The notes beneath the pieces were generated by a model. That model was not told the DNA's origin. It saw only the letters and a program-made list of their open reading frames with translations, and made no database searches. A program made the translations under genes and the position numbers. This document shows positions 54,011 through 62,997 of a stretch of 64,000 nucleotides of DNA, piece after piece. The stretch covers positions 992,001-1,056,000 of the forward strand of contig NZ_CP109000.1 in assembly GCF_036226605.1 (NCBI RefSeq), in the 5' to 3' direction. Numbering within the stretch: the first letter of the stretch is position 1; each line of letters starts with the position of its first letter. The stretch comes from Streptomyces sp. NBC_00704. GTDB taxonomy: Bacteria > Actinomycetota > Actinomycetes > Streptomycetales > Streptomycetaceae.

Positions 54011-55354
54011 TCAGCTCGCCAGGCGCCAGAGCTGGTTCGATCCGCCCGAGCAGCTCCACACCTGGATCTTCGTCCCGTTGGCGGTGCCCAGACCGCTCGC
54101 GTCCAGGCAGCGCCCCGACTGCACCGATGTGATCGTGCCGTTGGGATTGACGTTCCACTGCTGGTCCGCCTGGCCGCCGCAGCCCCGGATCGCCGCCGGG
54201 GCGCCGTCGCCCCCGGACGAGCCGACGCCCAGGCACTTGTCGCCGTAGACGACGAGCTGCTTCGCGGCGGTGTAGGTCCACCGCTGGTTGACGCCGCCGT
54301 TGCAGTCCCACAGTTGCGCCTGGGTGCCGTCGGTCGTGCTGGAGTTGCCGATGTCGAGGCAGCGTCCCGACGCCTGGCCGATGACCTGGCCGCCGGACGG
54401 GAGCGGCGGCTTCGGGTCGGAGCCGAACTGGCTGAAGAACTGCCACACCGCGGCCGACGTCCAGGTGCGCCAGCCGTCACCGGTGGAGCCGTCGACCGGG
54501 CCGGGGTCGTGGCCCGCTCCGTCGAACGCCGCCCACACGACGGGGTAGCCGGACCGGCAGCCGGAGTACGTGGTGATGATGTGGGTCAGGCTTCCGTTGG
54601 CCGGCTCGGGCGGGTTCTGCCGCGTGCAGCCGTTGGCCCGGACGAAGGTGTCGCGCAGTTCCCGTCCCGCCGAGATGGGCAGCACGTTGTCCCGGAGCCC
54701 GTGCAGCCCCATGTAGGCGATGGGCTGCGTGCCGCCGTTGCACCCGCTGAGGTTGGCGCCGGAGTAGACCGCCACCGCGCGGAAGACCGTCGCCCGGGAG
54801 CAGGCGAGGGCGTACGACATCGCGCCTCCGTAGCTGAAGCCCGCGGCGAACAGCTGGGTGGTGTCGACGCACAGGCCCGACTCGATCTGGCCGACCAGGG
54901 CGTCCACGAAGGCGATGTCCTGGCCGCCGGGGTTGGCCCAGCCGTTGCCGTTGCCCTGGGGGGCGACGAAGATCGTCCCGTTGTTCGCGGCGTCGGCCAG
55001 GCGGCGCAGGCCGTAGTAGGACCAGTTGTAGCCGTCCGTTCCGCCCGAGTCGACGTCGCCCGCCGTGCCGCCGCGCCAGTGGAAGCCGAAGACCAGCCGG
55101 TAGGGGCGGTTGCTGTCGTAGCCGGACGGCACCCGCAGGAGGTAGCTGCGGTTCTGGCCGCCGCTCTGGATCGTGTGGGCGCCGCTCGTCAGCGCCGGAG
55201 CCCTGCCGCAGCCGGCGCTCGCCGCGGCGGCGGCTGTCGTGGCGGCCGGCGCATGCGTGCCGGGGCCGAGACCGCTGCCGGACGAGGTGCCCGCGGCCGT
55301 CAGCACGAGGAGGAGCGCGGCCACGAGGGACAGTAAGAACGGTTTGTGTTTCAT
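54011..55354 (-). CDS. Secreted CE1/PHB-depolymerase-like esterase with CBM13 lectin tail
   Basis: A 447-residue secreted enzyme. The signal peptide is KHKPFLLSLVAALLLVLTAA. The alpha/beta-hydrolase domain has RPYRLVFGFHWRGG and nucleophile Ser in AAGFSYGGAMSYALA near residue 172, with a late His in FDGAGHDPGPVDG. This matches the LpqC/feruloyl-esterase-type CE1 group. The C-terminal ~130 residues form a ricin-type beta-trefoil with CLDIGNS...QLWDC...QRWTY repeats. Probable role: removal of ferulate or acetate esters from plant xylan, working with the nearby xylanase. The ATG at 55,354 has GAAGAAGG upstream; a start six codons earlier is less likely. Confidence 0.88.
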   Translation of the reverse strand: MKHKPFLLSLVAALLLVLTAAGTSSGSGLGPGTHAPAATTAAAAASAGCGRAPALTSGAHTIQSGGQNRSYLLRVPSGYDSNRPYRLVFGFHWRGGTAGDVDSGGTDGYNWSYYGLRRLADAANNGTIFVAPQGNGNGWANPGGQDIAFVDALVGQIESGLCVDTTQLFAAGFSYGGAMSYALACSRATVFRAVAVYSGANLSGCNGGTQPIAYMGLHGLRDNVLPISAGRELRDTFVRANGCTRQNPPEPANGSLTHIITTYSGCRSGYPVVWAAFDGAGHDPGPVDGSTGDGWRTWTSAAVWQFFSQFGSDPKPPLPSGGQVIGQASGRCLDIGNSSTTDGTQAQLWDCNGGVNQRWTYTAAKQLVVYGDKCLGVGSSGGDGAPAAIRGCGGQADQQWNVNPNGTITSVQSGRCLDASGLGTANGTKIQVWSCSGGSNQLWRLAS

Positions 55355-55847
55355 GCAGCCTTCTTCCGTCATCGGTAATCGGTGCTTGGTGATTGGTGCT
55401 TGGTCATCAGTGAGCGGTCATCAGTCAGCGGTCATCGGTGATCCGTGGTCGGTGATCCCGTGTCCCCGCTCGTGGTGAACGTGCGCGCGGTGCGCGGCAC
55501 TCGGGACCCGCGAACGGTCACGGTGGGTTTCTGCCGTCGGCGGCCGGATCCGCCGCGTGCCGGAGAGCGCTCACCGAGAGCACTCGCGGAGCGCGCCCAC
55601 GGGGAGCGCGCTCAGACATCCCATGTCGTCAGTGATCCCATGTGCCGGGCGCGCTGTCAATACACATGTCACGCCCCGTCAGAAACCGAACCGTCCCATG
55701 TTTCCCCTGGTCAAAGCACCGCCGCGGGGCATGCCGAGACCCGCGTCCGCGACGGCTGCCGTCGCGGGCGCGGGTGGTTCGCCCCCGGCCGGGGCGGGCC
55801 GGACCAGGGCCCGGCAGGGGTGGTTCCCCGTCACCTCACCGGGGGCG
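55355..55847. promoter_or_regulatory. Intergenic region upstream of the esterase with GGTCATC-type repeats
   Basis: At 55,370-55,465 the unit (C/G)GGTCATC(A/G)GT or GGTGAT(T/C) recurs about eight times in a degenerate tandem array just upstream of the esterase start. It could be replication slippage or clustered operator half-sites. The remainder to 55,847 shows no gene. Confidence 0.45.
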
Positions 55848-57008
55848 TCAGGTGACGGGCAGAGAGGTCCACTGCTGGTTGGCGCGGCCGTTGCAGTCCC
55901 ACAGGACCAGTTGGGTGCCGTCGGCGGCGGACGCGCCGGGGTCGTCGAGGCATCGCCCGGAGGCGGGATTGCGGTAACCGCCGTTGAAGGACTGCCATTT
56001 CTGGTTCGCGCCGCCGCTGCAGTCCCAGATCTGGACCTTGGTGCCGTTGGCCGTGCCGAGCCCCGCCGCGTCGAGGCACTTGCCGAGGGCCCGCAGGGTG
56101 CCGTCGGAGCGTGCGGACCACTGCTGCCCGGCGGAGCCGTTGCACGTCCAGATGTCCGCGGCCGTCCCGTTGACGCCGGCGCCGCCCTTGACGTCGAGGC
56201 ACTTCCCCGCGATCCCCGAGCGCACCTGTCCGCCCGCGGAGGCCGGCGGCTCGATCCAGCCCGCAGCGTCCGCGGCCCGGACGCCGGCGCTGAAGGCGTC
56301 CGCCATCTTGCGAAAGCCGTTGTCGTTGGGGTGCAGGGAGTCGGACAGGTCCGCGGCGGTCAGCGCGCTCATGTCGACCAGGCGCACATGCCTGCCGGCG
56401 GCCTGCTGGGCCTGGACGATGCCGGGAAGCGTGGAGTTGAAGCCGGCCCGGTGGGCCTCCTCGGCGGCGCTGGTGGAGACGATGACGGTGCCGACGAGGA
56501 CGGTCACGCCGGGCACGTCACGGGTGATCCGGTCGATGAGCGAGCGGAGCCGGTCCGGGGCGGTCGGGACCTGGTAGTTGCCGTTGAGGTCGTTGGTGCC
56601 GATCTCCAGGGTGACCACGTTCGGGCGGTGACGGGCCAGCACGGAGTCCGCGATGCCGTCGATCTGGTCGATCCGCCAGCCCGAGTGGCCCTCGTTGTCC
56701 GGGTCGGACATGGTGCCGTTGCGGCCCGAGCCGACGAAGTCCAGGGCATGTCCGTCGGCCGCCAGCCGAGTCCCGAGGAAGTCCCGGTAACTGTTCCCGG
56801 ACGGGCTTCCGACTCCCCAGGTGATCGAGTCGCCCAGCGGCATCAGCCGCAGAGCGGTCGGCACTGCCGCGGTCCGCACGGCGGAGGGCGGGGCGGCGGG
56901 CGGTGACTCGCCGCCGGTGCCGGCGGCCGCGGGCAGTGCGCCGCCGAATCCGAGCGCGGTCGTCAGCGCCGCGGCCAGGAGTGCCGGGCGCGTCTTCCTC
57001 GACTTCAT
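55848..57008 (-). CDS. Secreted SGNH/GDSL hydrolase with CBM13 lectin tail
   Basis: A 386-residue secreted enzyme. The signal peptide is KTRPALLAAALTTALGFGG. The SGNH domain has LMPLGDSITWGVG (Ser block I near residue 57), the Gly/Asn blocks (FVGSGRNG; TLEIGTNDLNGNY) and the SDSLHPNDNGF Asp-His block V, so all four catalytic positions are present. The C-terminal ricin-type lectin has three repeats ending WTSLPVT. Likely an acetylxylan or similar carbohydrate esterase. GGTGAGGA precedes the ATG at 57,008. It is the third enzyme with a CBM13 in this region. Confidence 0.9.
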   Translation of the reverse strand: MKSRKTRPALLAAALTTALGFGGALPAAAGTGGESPPAAPPSAVRTAAVPTALRLMPLGDSITWGVGSPSGNSYRDFLGTRLAADGHALDFVGSGRNGTMSDPDNEGHSGWRIDQIDGIADSVLARHRPNVVTLEIGTNDLNGNYQVPTAPDRLRSLIDRITRDVPGVTVLVGTVIVSTSAAEEAHRAGFNSTLPGIVQAQQAAGRHVRLVDMSALTAADLSDSLHPNDNGFRKMADAFSAGVRAADAAGWIEPPASAGGQVRSGIAGKCLDVKGGAGVNGTAADIWTCNGSAGQQWSARSDGTLRALGKCLDAAGLGTANGTKVQIWDCSGGANQKWQSFNGGYRNPASGRCLDDPGASAADGTQLVLWDCNGRANQQWTSLPVT

Positions 57009-57123
57009 GGGGTTCCTCACCGGTGGGGGACAGCGGGTGCGTCGAACGGCCCGTGAGCCGGGCGGGCCGGTCACGGGCCGGGGCGTTCGGGTGCTCGGAG
57101 CCGTTCGGGGTGCGTGGAGCGCG

Positions 57124-57363
57124 TCAGCCGGGACTCCACTGCTCCAGACGGCCGGCTGGTCGGAGGATGTGCGGGTCCAGCACGGCGGCCGCCCCCGCGC
57201 AGGCGAGCGTCTCGGGCCGGGAGCCGGGCGGGCGGGCCGGGCGCGGGGCGGGGGTCCGGCCGGGCGCGTCGTCGGCGCCGCCACGGCGTCGTGACGCCGC
57301 GATCAGCCGGCGCACGCCCCCGCTCAGGGACGGCGGGCGGCGTCGGGTACGCGTGGTGCCCAT
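57124..57363 (-). CDS. Small basic hypothetical protein
   Basis: A 79-residue Arg-rich protein (MGTTRTRRRPPSLSGGVRRL; LACAGAAAVLDPHILRPAGR). It has an excellent ribosome site (GGAGGGAGATCAG-ATG), which is the main reason to accept it. It has no recognised family, and the amino-acid composition is close to what random GC-rich sequence gives. It lies upstream of the SGNH hydrolase on the same strand. Confidence 0.4.
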   Translation of the reverse strand: MGTTRTRRRPPSLSGGVRRLIAASRRRGGADDAPGRTPAPRPARPPGSRPETLACAGAAAVLDPHILRPAGRLEQWSPG

Positions 57364-58131
57364 CTGATCTCCCTCCCGTGCCGGACGACGCGATCGGGGC
57401 GCGTCGTGGCGCGGACAGACCGGAGGCGCTGCAAGGCGCCGTGTTCACAGGGGGATTGCGGAGACGTCCGGGGGGAGACGGTGCTCCGGGCTCCCCGCGC
57501 TGTCAAGGGTGGGGAGGCTTCCGCGGGGAACGTTGTCGCGGAATCGGTTCGACGGTTGGGTTCGACGGCCGAATTCCGCCGTCCCAGGCCGGTTCGGTCC
57601 CTCGGACAACACCCCCTGTGGAGCGGGTGGACGGCCGCTGATCCTCGCCCGCCGGCGGCAGTGGCCGGGTTCGGGGGCGTCTTCGGTGACCGGCCCGCAG
57701 CCGGGGGGTGACCGCCCGTCAGGCCGGTGAGCTGGGGCGTGGCCGCGGGGCTCCCCCGGCACACCGCCGACCGGGCGGGCGCCGACACGGCACGGCATGG
57801 CGGCCGTCCGGTCCGCGTCGCCGCGCCTCTCCGGCCGCGCGGCGCGGCATCGAGCGCGTGGGCGCCGTCGAGCGCGTCGACCGCCGGTCCTGCCGCTCCC
57901 GTCGAAGCGCTTGCGTGGAAGCGGTTCGCCCCGGCCTCCCGTCGGGCCGCGGGACCGGCGCCCAGGCGTTGCTTGAGGCGCCGAACGCGTGACGGCCTCC
58001 GTGCGGCCCGGCGGCGTCCCGCTGCGGCCGGCGTCTGCTCGACCTCGATCTGCGGCCGCAGCCGGGCCGCTCCCAGCGCGTCGACAACGGCCCGGAGGGG
58101 CAGCGGTTTCGGCGTTCCCGGTGGACGCCCC
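57364..58131. other. Intergenic region without recognisable gene
   Basis: About 770 bases. Frames on both strands are Arg/Pro/Ala-rich shadows. No transposase, RNA gene or clear hairpin was identified. Confidence 0.4.
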
Positions 58132-59820
58132 TCAGTCGTCCAGCCAGCAGCCGCGCTCGTCGACGGGGCCGCCGGCGTAGTCGGAGGTCAGGCGGTACAC
58201 GCCCGCCTTGGCCACGGTCAGCCGGGTCCACTGGCCGTCCGCGCTGAGGCACGCGCCCTCGGCGCGCAGCCACGGCGAGTACTCGATCCGCACGGTGCTC
58301 GTCCCGGCGTGCGGCATCCTCAGCGTCAGCTCCGCCTCACCCGCGTGCTGGAGTTCGGCCGGGGCGGAGACCAGCGGCAGGGTGTCGCGGACGCGGTAGA
58401 TCTTCCAGTAGCGGTCCTGCCAGACGGGCTCCAGCCAGTCCTGGCCCGCCTTGATCAACGCGGTCTCCTGCACCGCGGACCGGTCGGGTGTGCCGTCGTG
58501 CAGGACGACGAAGCCGACCGCCCAGTGGCGCAGCCAGGCGTGGTAGCTCGGCCCGTCGAGCTTCCCCTCGTAGAAGAGACGCCCCCGCTCGACGTCCAGC
58601 TGCTGGTTCCAGCCCCGCATCAGCTCGACGTGCGGGCCCAGGAGGGTGGCCCCGCGGTGGTCGCGGTCCGTCGGCAGCTCGACGCGGCCGCGGTCGGCGC
58701 CCAGCCGGTCGAGCGCGGCGAGGACTCCGTCGGTGTGCGTGACCCAGCCCGGCACCGGGTCCGGGCCGCGCAGATGCATCAGCGACGTCACACACAGATA
58801 GGAGACGGAGAGGGCGGTCACCATCGCCATCGCGCGCATCCGGGAGCGGTGGACGCCGTGGCGGATGCGCCGGGAGCGGCGGTGCAGCGCCGCCGCGAGC
58901 AGCACCGCGGGGGCGAAGAGCAGGGCGAGCCGCTCCACGTTGTTGCCGATCGGCGAGGGGATGAGCCAGGTCAGGACGACGCCGGCGGCGTACAGGGCGC
59001 TGCTCGCCCGCACCACCCGCCACTCCCGCGGGGACGCCCACATGACGGCGGCGGAGAGCAGCACGGGCAGGATCATGCGGCCCGCCGCCATGGGCTGTTC
59101 GCCCTGGAAGGGGAACAGCACGGTCGTCAGACCGACGACCACGACCGGCGGGACGACCAGGGCGAGCCCTTTGGCGTACTGCCGGGCGATCAGGTATCCG
59201 GCGCCCGCCACCAGCAGGAAGAGTCCGGCCACCGGGCTGCCCATGGTGGCGAACAGCGCCCCGAGCGCGGCGGCGGTGAGCCGGGCGGGACGGGGGGCGC
59301 GGTCCGCCACGGCGAGCAGGGCCGCGAGCGCGAAGGCCAGGCCGAGGGCGAACGTGGTGCGGCCGAGCACGACGTTGTACCAGAGGGCCAGCGCGCCGAC
59401 CAGCGCGGGCGCCAGCGCCACCCGTGCCAGGGTGCGGTCCAGGAGCGCGGCGAGCATCCAGGTGGCGCTGACCCCGGACAGCACGGAGACGGCGCGGACG
59501 CCGAGCAGTGCCATCAGATGGGGCGATATGACGCTGTAGTTGACGGTGTGGGTGCCGCCGAACCAGAACAGACCGTAGGGCGTGTCCGGGTGCCTGCCCA
59601 CGAATCCCGCCCACGCGTACTGGGCGGCGAGGTCGCCGCCGCCCGTGGCGAGGAAGGCGTCCCACCCCCAGTACAGCGGGAGGACGACGGCGACGGCCAG
59701 GAGCGGGACGCGGTGCCTCGCCGAGGCGAACGACCAGCGCGGCCGTCGCGGCCGGCGCAGCGGCGGTGGAGAGGGGCGCAGGGCGGTGGGGACTGCCAGG
59801 GTGGAGGACTGTACGGACAT
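58132..59820 (-). CDS. Polytopic membrane protein, GT-C-like
   Basis: A 562-residue protein with about nine to eleven predicted membrane helices between residues ~38 and 340 (VPLLAVAVVLPLYWGWDAF; LALVVPPVVVVGLTTVLF; RMILPVLLSAAVMWA), followed by a ~220-residue soluble C-terminal domain rich in Trp and Tyr. Between the first two helices is a GGGDLAAQ acidic loop, and PHLMALLG follows. This layout resembles membrane glycosyltransferases of the GT-C/YfhO-like type, but the catalytic residues cannot be fixed by eye. The substrate is unknown. It is transcribed alone toward the SGNH gene. Confidence 0.75.
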   Translation of the reverse strand: MSVQSSTLAVPTALRPSPPPLRRPRRPRWSFASARHRVPLLAVAVVLPLYWGWDAFLATGGGDLAAQYAWAGFVGRHPDTPYGLFWFGGTHTVNYSVISPHLMALLGVRAVSVLSGVSATWMLAALLDRTLARVALAPALVGALALWYNVVLGRTTFALGLAFALAALLAVADRAPRPARLTAAALGALFATMGSPVAGLFLLVAGAGYLIARQYAKGLALVVPPVVVVGLTTVLFPFQGEQPMAAGRMILPVLLSAAVMWASPREWRVVRASSALYAAGVVLTWLIPSPIGNNVERLALLFAPAVLLAAALHRRSRRIRHGVHRSRMRAMAMVTALSVSYLCVTSLMHLRGPDPVPGWVTHTDGVLAALDRLGADRGRVELPTDRDHRGATLLGPHVELMRGWNQQLDVERGRLFYEGKLDGPSYHAWLRHWAVGFVVLHDGTPDRSAVQETALIKAGQDWLEPVWQDRYWKIYRVRDTLPLVSAPAELQHAGEAELTLRMPHAGTSTVRIEYSPWLRAEGACLSADGQWTRLTVAKAGVYRLTSDYAGGPVDERGCWLDD

Positions 59821-60644
59821 ATCGACTTTCCCGGTGCGGTACGGACGCCGGACGGGTCCGCCGGGGGATCCGTGGCCCTGAGGCCTTCCGGAACCGGCGG
59901 ACGCGCGCGGGCGTCACACCCCGGCCTCCTCCGTCCGTCGCGCTTGCGCGCGCGGCGGGCGCGCCGGGCCGGGTTCGTCGTGCGGCCGGTTCCGGTCGGT
60001 CCGTCTCCCGTCCGTCGCGGCGGTGTGGGCGTGGGGCCGCACCGCGCGTACCGCGCAACCCGTTGACCGCGTCAGCGCCAGGAGGCCGACATCATGCACT
60101 GAACCGCTCCGGTATCGGTGGAGGACCCGGAATGGGGTTCTGCTGCCCAAGCGGACTGCGGACACCGGACGGAGCATGTCTCCGACGGTGATTCCGGACC
60201 TTCCCGGGCCGGCAACCCTCCACCGGCTTCAGCAGAGGCTATTTCCACAGGTCAGCCTCATGCAAGGCGTTACCGTCCGCGGGCGAGAATCCGCTGGTGA
60301 GCCGCTCGCGGGCGTTCGAGGGGGACCGTGCCCGTCCCCCTCGAACGCCCTGCGGAGTCTTACGAAGTCGTGACGCGGTGGGTCCCTCCGCCGGAACCGC
60401 GGGCCGTCCGGCCTACCGTGGGCGCGAGCGCGCACCGGTCACCGGACTCCCCGCGTCCGTCGGGCCTCCTCGCAGGTTCGCGCACGGCGGGCGGGAGTCC
60501 GCGTCGGCCCGGGTGCGCGGCGCGCGGGACCGTACGGGACCGGTGGCGCCGCCCGTGTCATGAAGCTGCCGCGGGCGGCGCCACCTCGCGGCGAATATGG
60601 CGAGATGCCGCCGACCGGCTGGTGAGCCCGCGTCCGCCGGGGCG
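59821..60644. other. Intergenic region with a long perfect hairpin
   Basis: No supported gene. The leading ~150 bases upstream of the membrane protein should hold its promoter. The hairpin at 60,310-60,350 is listed separately. Confidence 0.4.
60310..60350 (-). terminator. Perfect 17-base-stem hairpin
   Basis: GGGCGTTCGAGGGGGAC and its exact complement GTCCCCCTCGAACGCCC flank a 7-base loop. It lies about 295 bases beyond the stop of the leftward decarboxylase gene and is the strongest hairpin in this part of the window, so it probably ends the SARP-amidohydrolase-decarboxylase transcript. Confidence 0.65.
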
Positions 60645-61949
60645 TCAGCCTCCCGTGCGGGCGAGGACGTCTTCGAGGGTCTCCGCACGGCGCAGCGGCT
60701 CGAACGCGATGTCGCCCGCGGGGCCGACGCGCACGCCGTGGACGGCGGGGTCGGGAAGGCTGTTGTAGTGGAAGGGGGTGGAGGAGTAGTACGCGCCGGT
60801 GTCGAGGAGGCAGACGATGTCGCCGGGCGCGAGCAGCGGAAGGGGGCGGTCCCGGGCGAGCAGATCGCCGGCGAAGCAGCACGGGCCCGCGATGTCCTGC
60901 CGTACCGGTTCGCCCGCCTTGGGGCTGCCGTCGGGGTTGTGGGCGGTGATCCGCAACGGCCAGTCGGACGGCATGAACACGGTGCGGGCGGCCACCTGGG
61001 CGCCGGCGTGGGTGATGGCGACGGAGCGTCCGCCGGAGGTCTTGGCGTACTCCACGAGGGCGGCGGTGAACCCGTTCTTGGCCAGCAGGGAGCGGCCGAA
61101 CTCGGTGACGACCCGGTACTCGCCGCCGAACAGGCGCGGCACACGTTCCTGGAGGCGCCGTGCGTAGGCGTCGAAGCCGGGGCCGGTGTCGTCGCCGCGG
61201 AAGTCGACCGGGAGCCCGCCGCCGATGTCGATGCCGCTCACCCGGCGGCCGGTGGTGCGGCCGACCTCGTCGGCGAAGGCCACGGCCCTGGCGACGCCCT
61301 CGGCGAGCAGTTCCGGCGGGCAGCCCTGCGAGCCGACGTGGGTGTGGACCCACGTCAGCCAGGGGCGGGCGCGGAACGCGTCGAGGAGGCGCCGGCGGTT
61401 TCCGTCGTCGTCCAGCGCGACGCCGAACTTGGACGTCGCGGTCGCCGTGCTCATCGCGGCGATGCGGCCGCCTCCGACCTGCGGGTTGAGGCGCACGCCG
61501 ATCCGCGAGGAGGACGGACCGCGCGCGAGGACCGCGTCGATGCGGTCGAGTTCCTCGAAGCTGTCGGCGTTCACCGCGACCCCCAGCTCCAGTGCGCGCG
61601 CCAGCTCCGGGCGCGTCTTGGCCGGGGAGTCGAAGACGATCCGGTCGGGGGCGAAGCCGGCGGCCAGGGCCTGGGCCAGTTCGCCGGCGCTCGCGGCCTC
61701 GCAGCCCATGCCGAGGGCGCGCAGTTCCCTGAGCACGGGCACCAGGCAGTTCGCCTTCGCCGCGAAGGTGTGCAGGACGCTCACGGCGCCGGGGAACGCC
61801 GCGTGCAGCGCCCGCACGCTCGCGGCGACGCCGTCGAGGTCGACGAAGGCGGCCAGGACGGCGCGGTCGGGTGCGAGGAGCCCCTGCCGCACGGCCGCGC
61901 GCAGGACGCGTTCGCGTCGTCCGGCGGCGGAGGTGTTCACGTTCGTCAT
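60645..61949 (-). CDS. PLP-dependent decarboxylase, diaminopimelate/ornithine decarboxylase fold
   Basis: A 434-residue fold-type III PLP enzyme. Schiff-base Lys65 lies in HTFAAKANCLVPVL, followed by GCEAASAGELAQAL, the glycine-rich DIGGGLPVDF, the EFGRSLL segment (the EPGR position) and the C-terminal LLDTGAYYSSTPFHYNSLP (DAGAY position). This resembles LysA-like decarboxylases, but several active-site motifs are altered (EFGR, DTGAY). The context (SARP regulator, amidohydrolase) is not the primary lysA locus, so the substrate is probably a different amino acid in a specialised pathway. 127 bases separate it from the amidohydrolase gene. Confidence 0.82.
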   Translation of the reverse strand: MTNVNTSAAGRRERVLRAAVRQGLLAPDRAVLAAFVDLDGVAASVRALHAAFPGAVSVLHTFAAKANCLVPVLRELRALGMGCEAASAGELAQALAAGFAPDRIVFDSPAKTRPELARALELGVAVNADSFEELDRIDAVLARGPSSSRIGVRLNPQVGGGRIAAMSTATATSKFGVALDDDGNRRRLLDAFRARPWLTWVHTHVGSQGCPPELLAEGVARAVAFADEVGRTTGRRVSGIDIGGGLPVDFRGDDTGPGFDAYARRLQERVPRLFGGEYRVVTEFGRSLLAKNGFTAALVEYAKTSGGRSVAITHAGAQVAARTVFMPSDWPLRITAHNPDGSPKAGEPVRQDIAGPCCFAGDLLARDRPLPLLAPGDIVCLLDTGAYYSSTPFHYNSLPDPAVHGVRVGPAGDIAFEPLRRAETLEDVLARTGG

Positions 61950-62076
61950 GGGCGTGCGCTTCCTCGTGGGCTCGTGGCGGACCCGCCGGCGGCCCCGCGG
62001 CCCGGACCGCGGCCTCGCGGCCCGGACCGCGGCCTCGCGGCGTCCCGCCCTGCGTGGCTGGGCGGGGGCACCGGGG
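61950..62076. repeat. Intergenic gap with 18-base tandem repeat
   Basis: CGGCCCGGACCGCGGCCTCG is repeated twice, with a third partial copy before it (about 61,995-62,035), in the 127-base gap between the amidohydrolase and the decarboxylase. It can fold and may modulate the second gene's expression. Confidence 0.45.
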
Positions 62077-62997
62077 TCACAGTCCGAAGAGGCGGGCCCC
62101 GTTGTCGTGGCACACCGCGCGCAGCCACCGCGGGCCGAGGTCCAGCCGCTGCAGGGCCTGGAGCTGACGGATGTACGGGTAGGGGAGGTTGGGGAAGTCG
62201 GAGCCGAGCAGGATGCGGTCGCCGAGGGCGGCCAGCCGGGGCAGGGCCGCCGCGGGGAACGGCGCGAGCCGCTCGGCGAAGTCGGTGAAGCTCATGGTCG
62301 TGTCCAGGCGCACCTCCGGGTACCGCTCGGCGAGGTCCAGGAACTCCTCGTACTCGGGCATCCCCATGTGCGCGACGATCAGGCGCAGTCGGGGGTGCCG
62401 GGCCAGCACCCGGCCGATCGGCTCCGGGCCGGTGTGCTTGCCGGGCGCGGGCCCGGAGCCGCAGTGGATCACCACGGGGACCCGCGCCTCGGCCAGCAGC
62501 CCCCAGGCCGGGTCGAGGAGTTCGTCGGCCGGGTCGTAGGCGCCCACCTGCACGTGCGCCTTGAAGACGCGCGCGCCCTCCTCGACGGCCTCGCGGACGT
62601 AGGCCTCGACGCCCGGCTCGGGGTGGAGGGTTGCGGTGTGCAGGCAGTCGGGGGTGCGGCGGGCGAAGCCGGCCGCCCAGCCGTTGAGCCAGCGGGCCAT
62701 GCCCGGCTTGTGCGGGTACAGCATCGAGGTGAAGGCCCGCACGCCGAACTCCCGCAGCAGTTGCGCCCGTTCGGCTTCCTCGTGGCGGTAGGTGATCGGC
62801 CAGGAGAGACCGCCGGTCAGCGGTCCGAGCGCGTCGAAGTACTCCCACACCTTGCGCAGGACGCTCTCGGGCATGAAGTGCGTGTGGACGTCGACGAGTC
62901 CGGGCAGGCCGAGCCCGCTCCAGAACCGGCGGACCTCGGCGGCCTCGACGCCGGCGGCGTGGTCGGGGCCGGCGGCAAGCGTGGGGTGATCGTTCAT
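62077..62997 (-). CDS. Amidohydrolase family (Amidohydro_2) protein
   Basis: A 306-residue metal-dependent hydrolase/decarboxylase-type TIM barrel. The N-terminal metal motif is LVDVHTHFMP (HxH), FKAHVQVGAYDP is in the middle, VVIHCGSGP and LIVAHMGMPEY give further His ligands, and RILLGSDFPNLPYPY gives the conserved late Asp. These are hallmarks of the ACMSD/gamma-resorcylate-decarboxylase-like Amidohydro_2 group. Its ATG overlaps the stop of the SARP regulator (ATGA), so the three genes form one operon. Confidence 0.9.
   Translation of the reverse strand: MNDHPTLAAGPDHAAGVEAAEVRRFWSGLGLPGLVDVHTHFMPESVLRKVWEYFDALGPLTGGLSWPITYRHEEAERAQLLREFGVRAFTSMLYPHKPGMARWLNGWAAGFARRTPDCLHTATLHPEPGVEAYVREAVEEGARVFKAHVQVGAYDPADELLDPAWGLLAEARVPVVIHCGSGPAPGKHTGPEPIGRVLARHPRLRLIVAHMGMPEYEEFLDLAERYPEVRLDTTMSFTDFAERLAPFPAAALPRLAALGDRILLGSDFPNLPYPYIRQLQALQRLDLGPRWLRAVCHDNGARLFGL

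Noticed and set aside
57727..60066. 779-codon plus-strand frame over the membrane protein
   Set aside because: Antisense to a gene with clear membrane helices; its composition is that of a GC-rich shadow.
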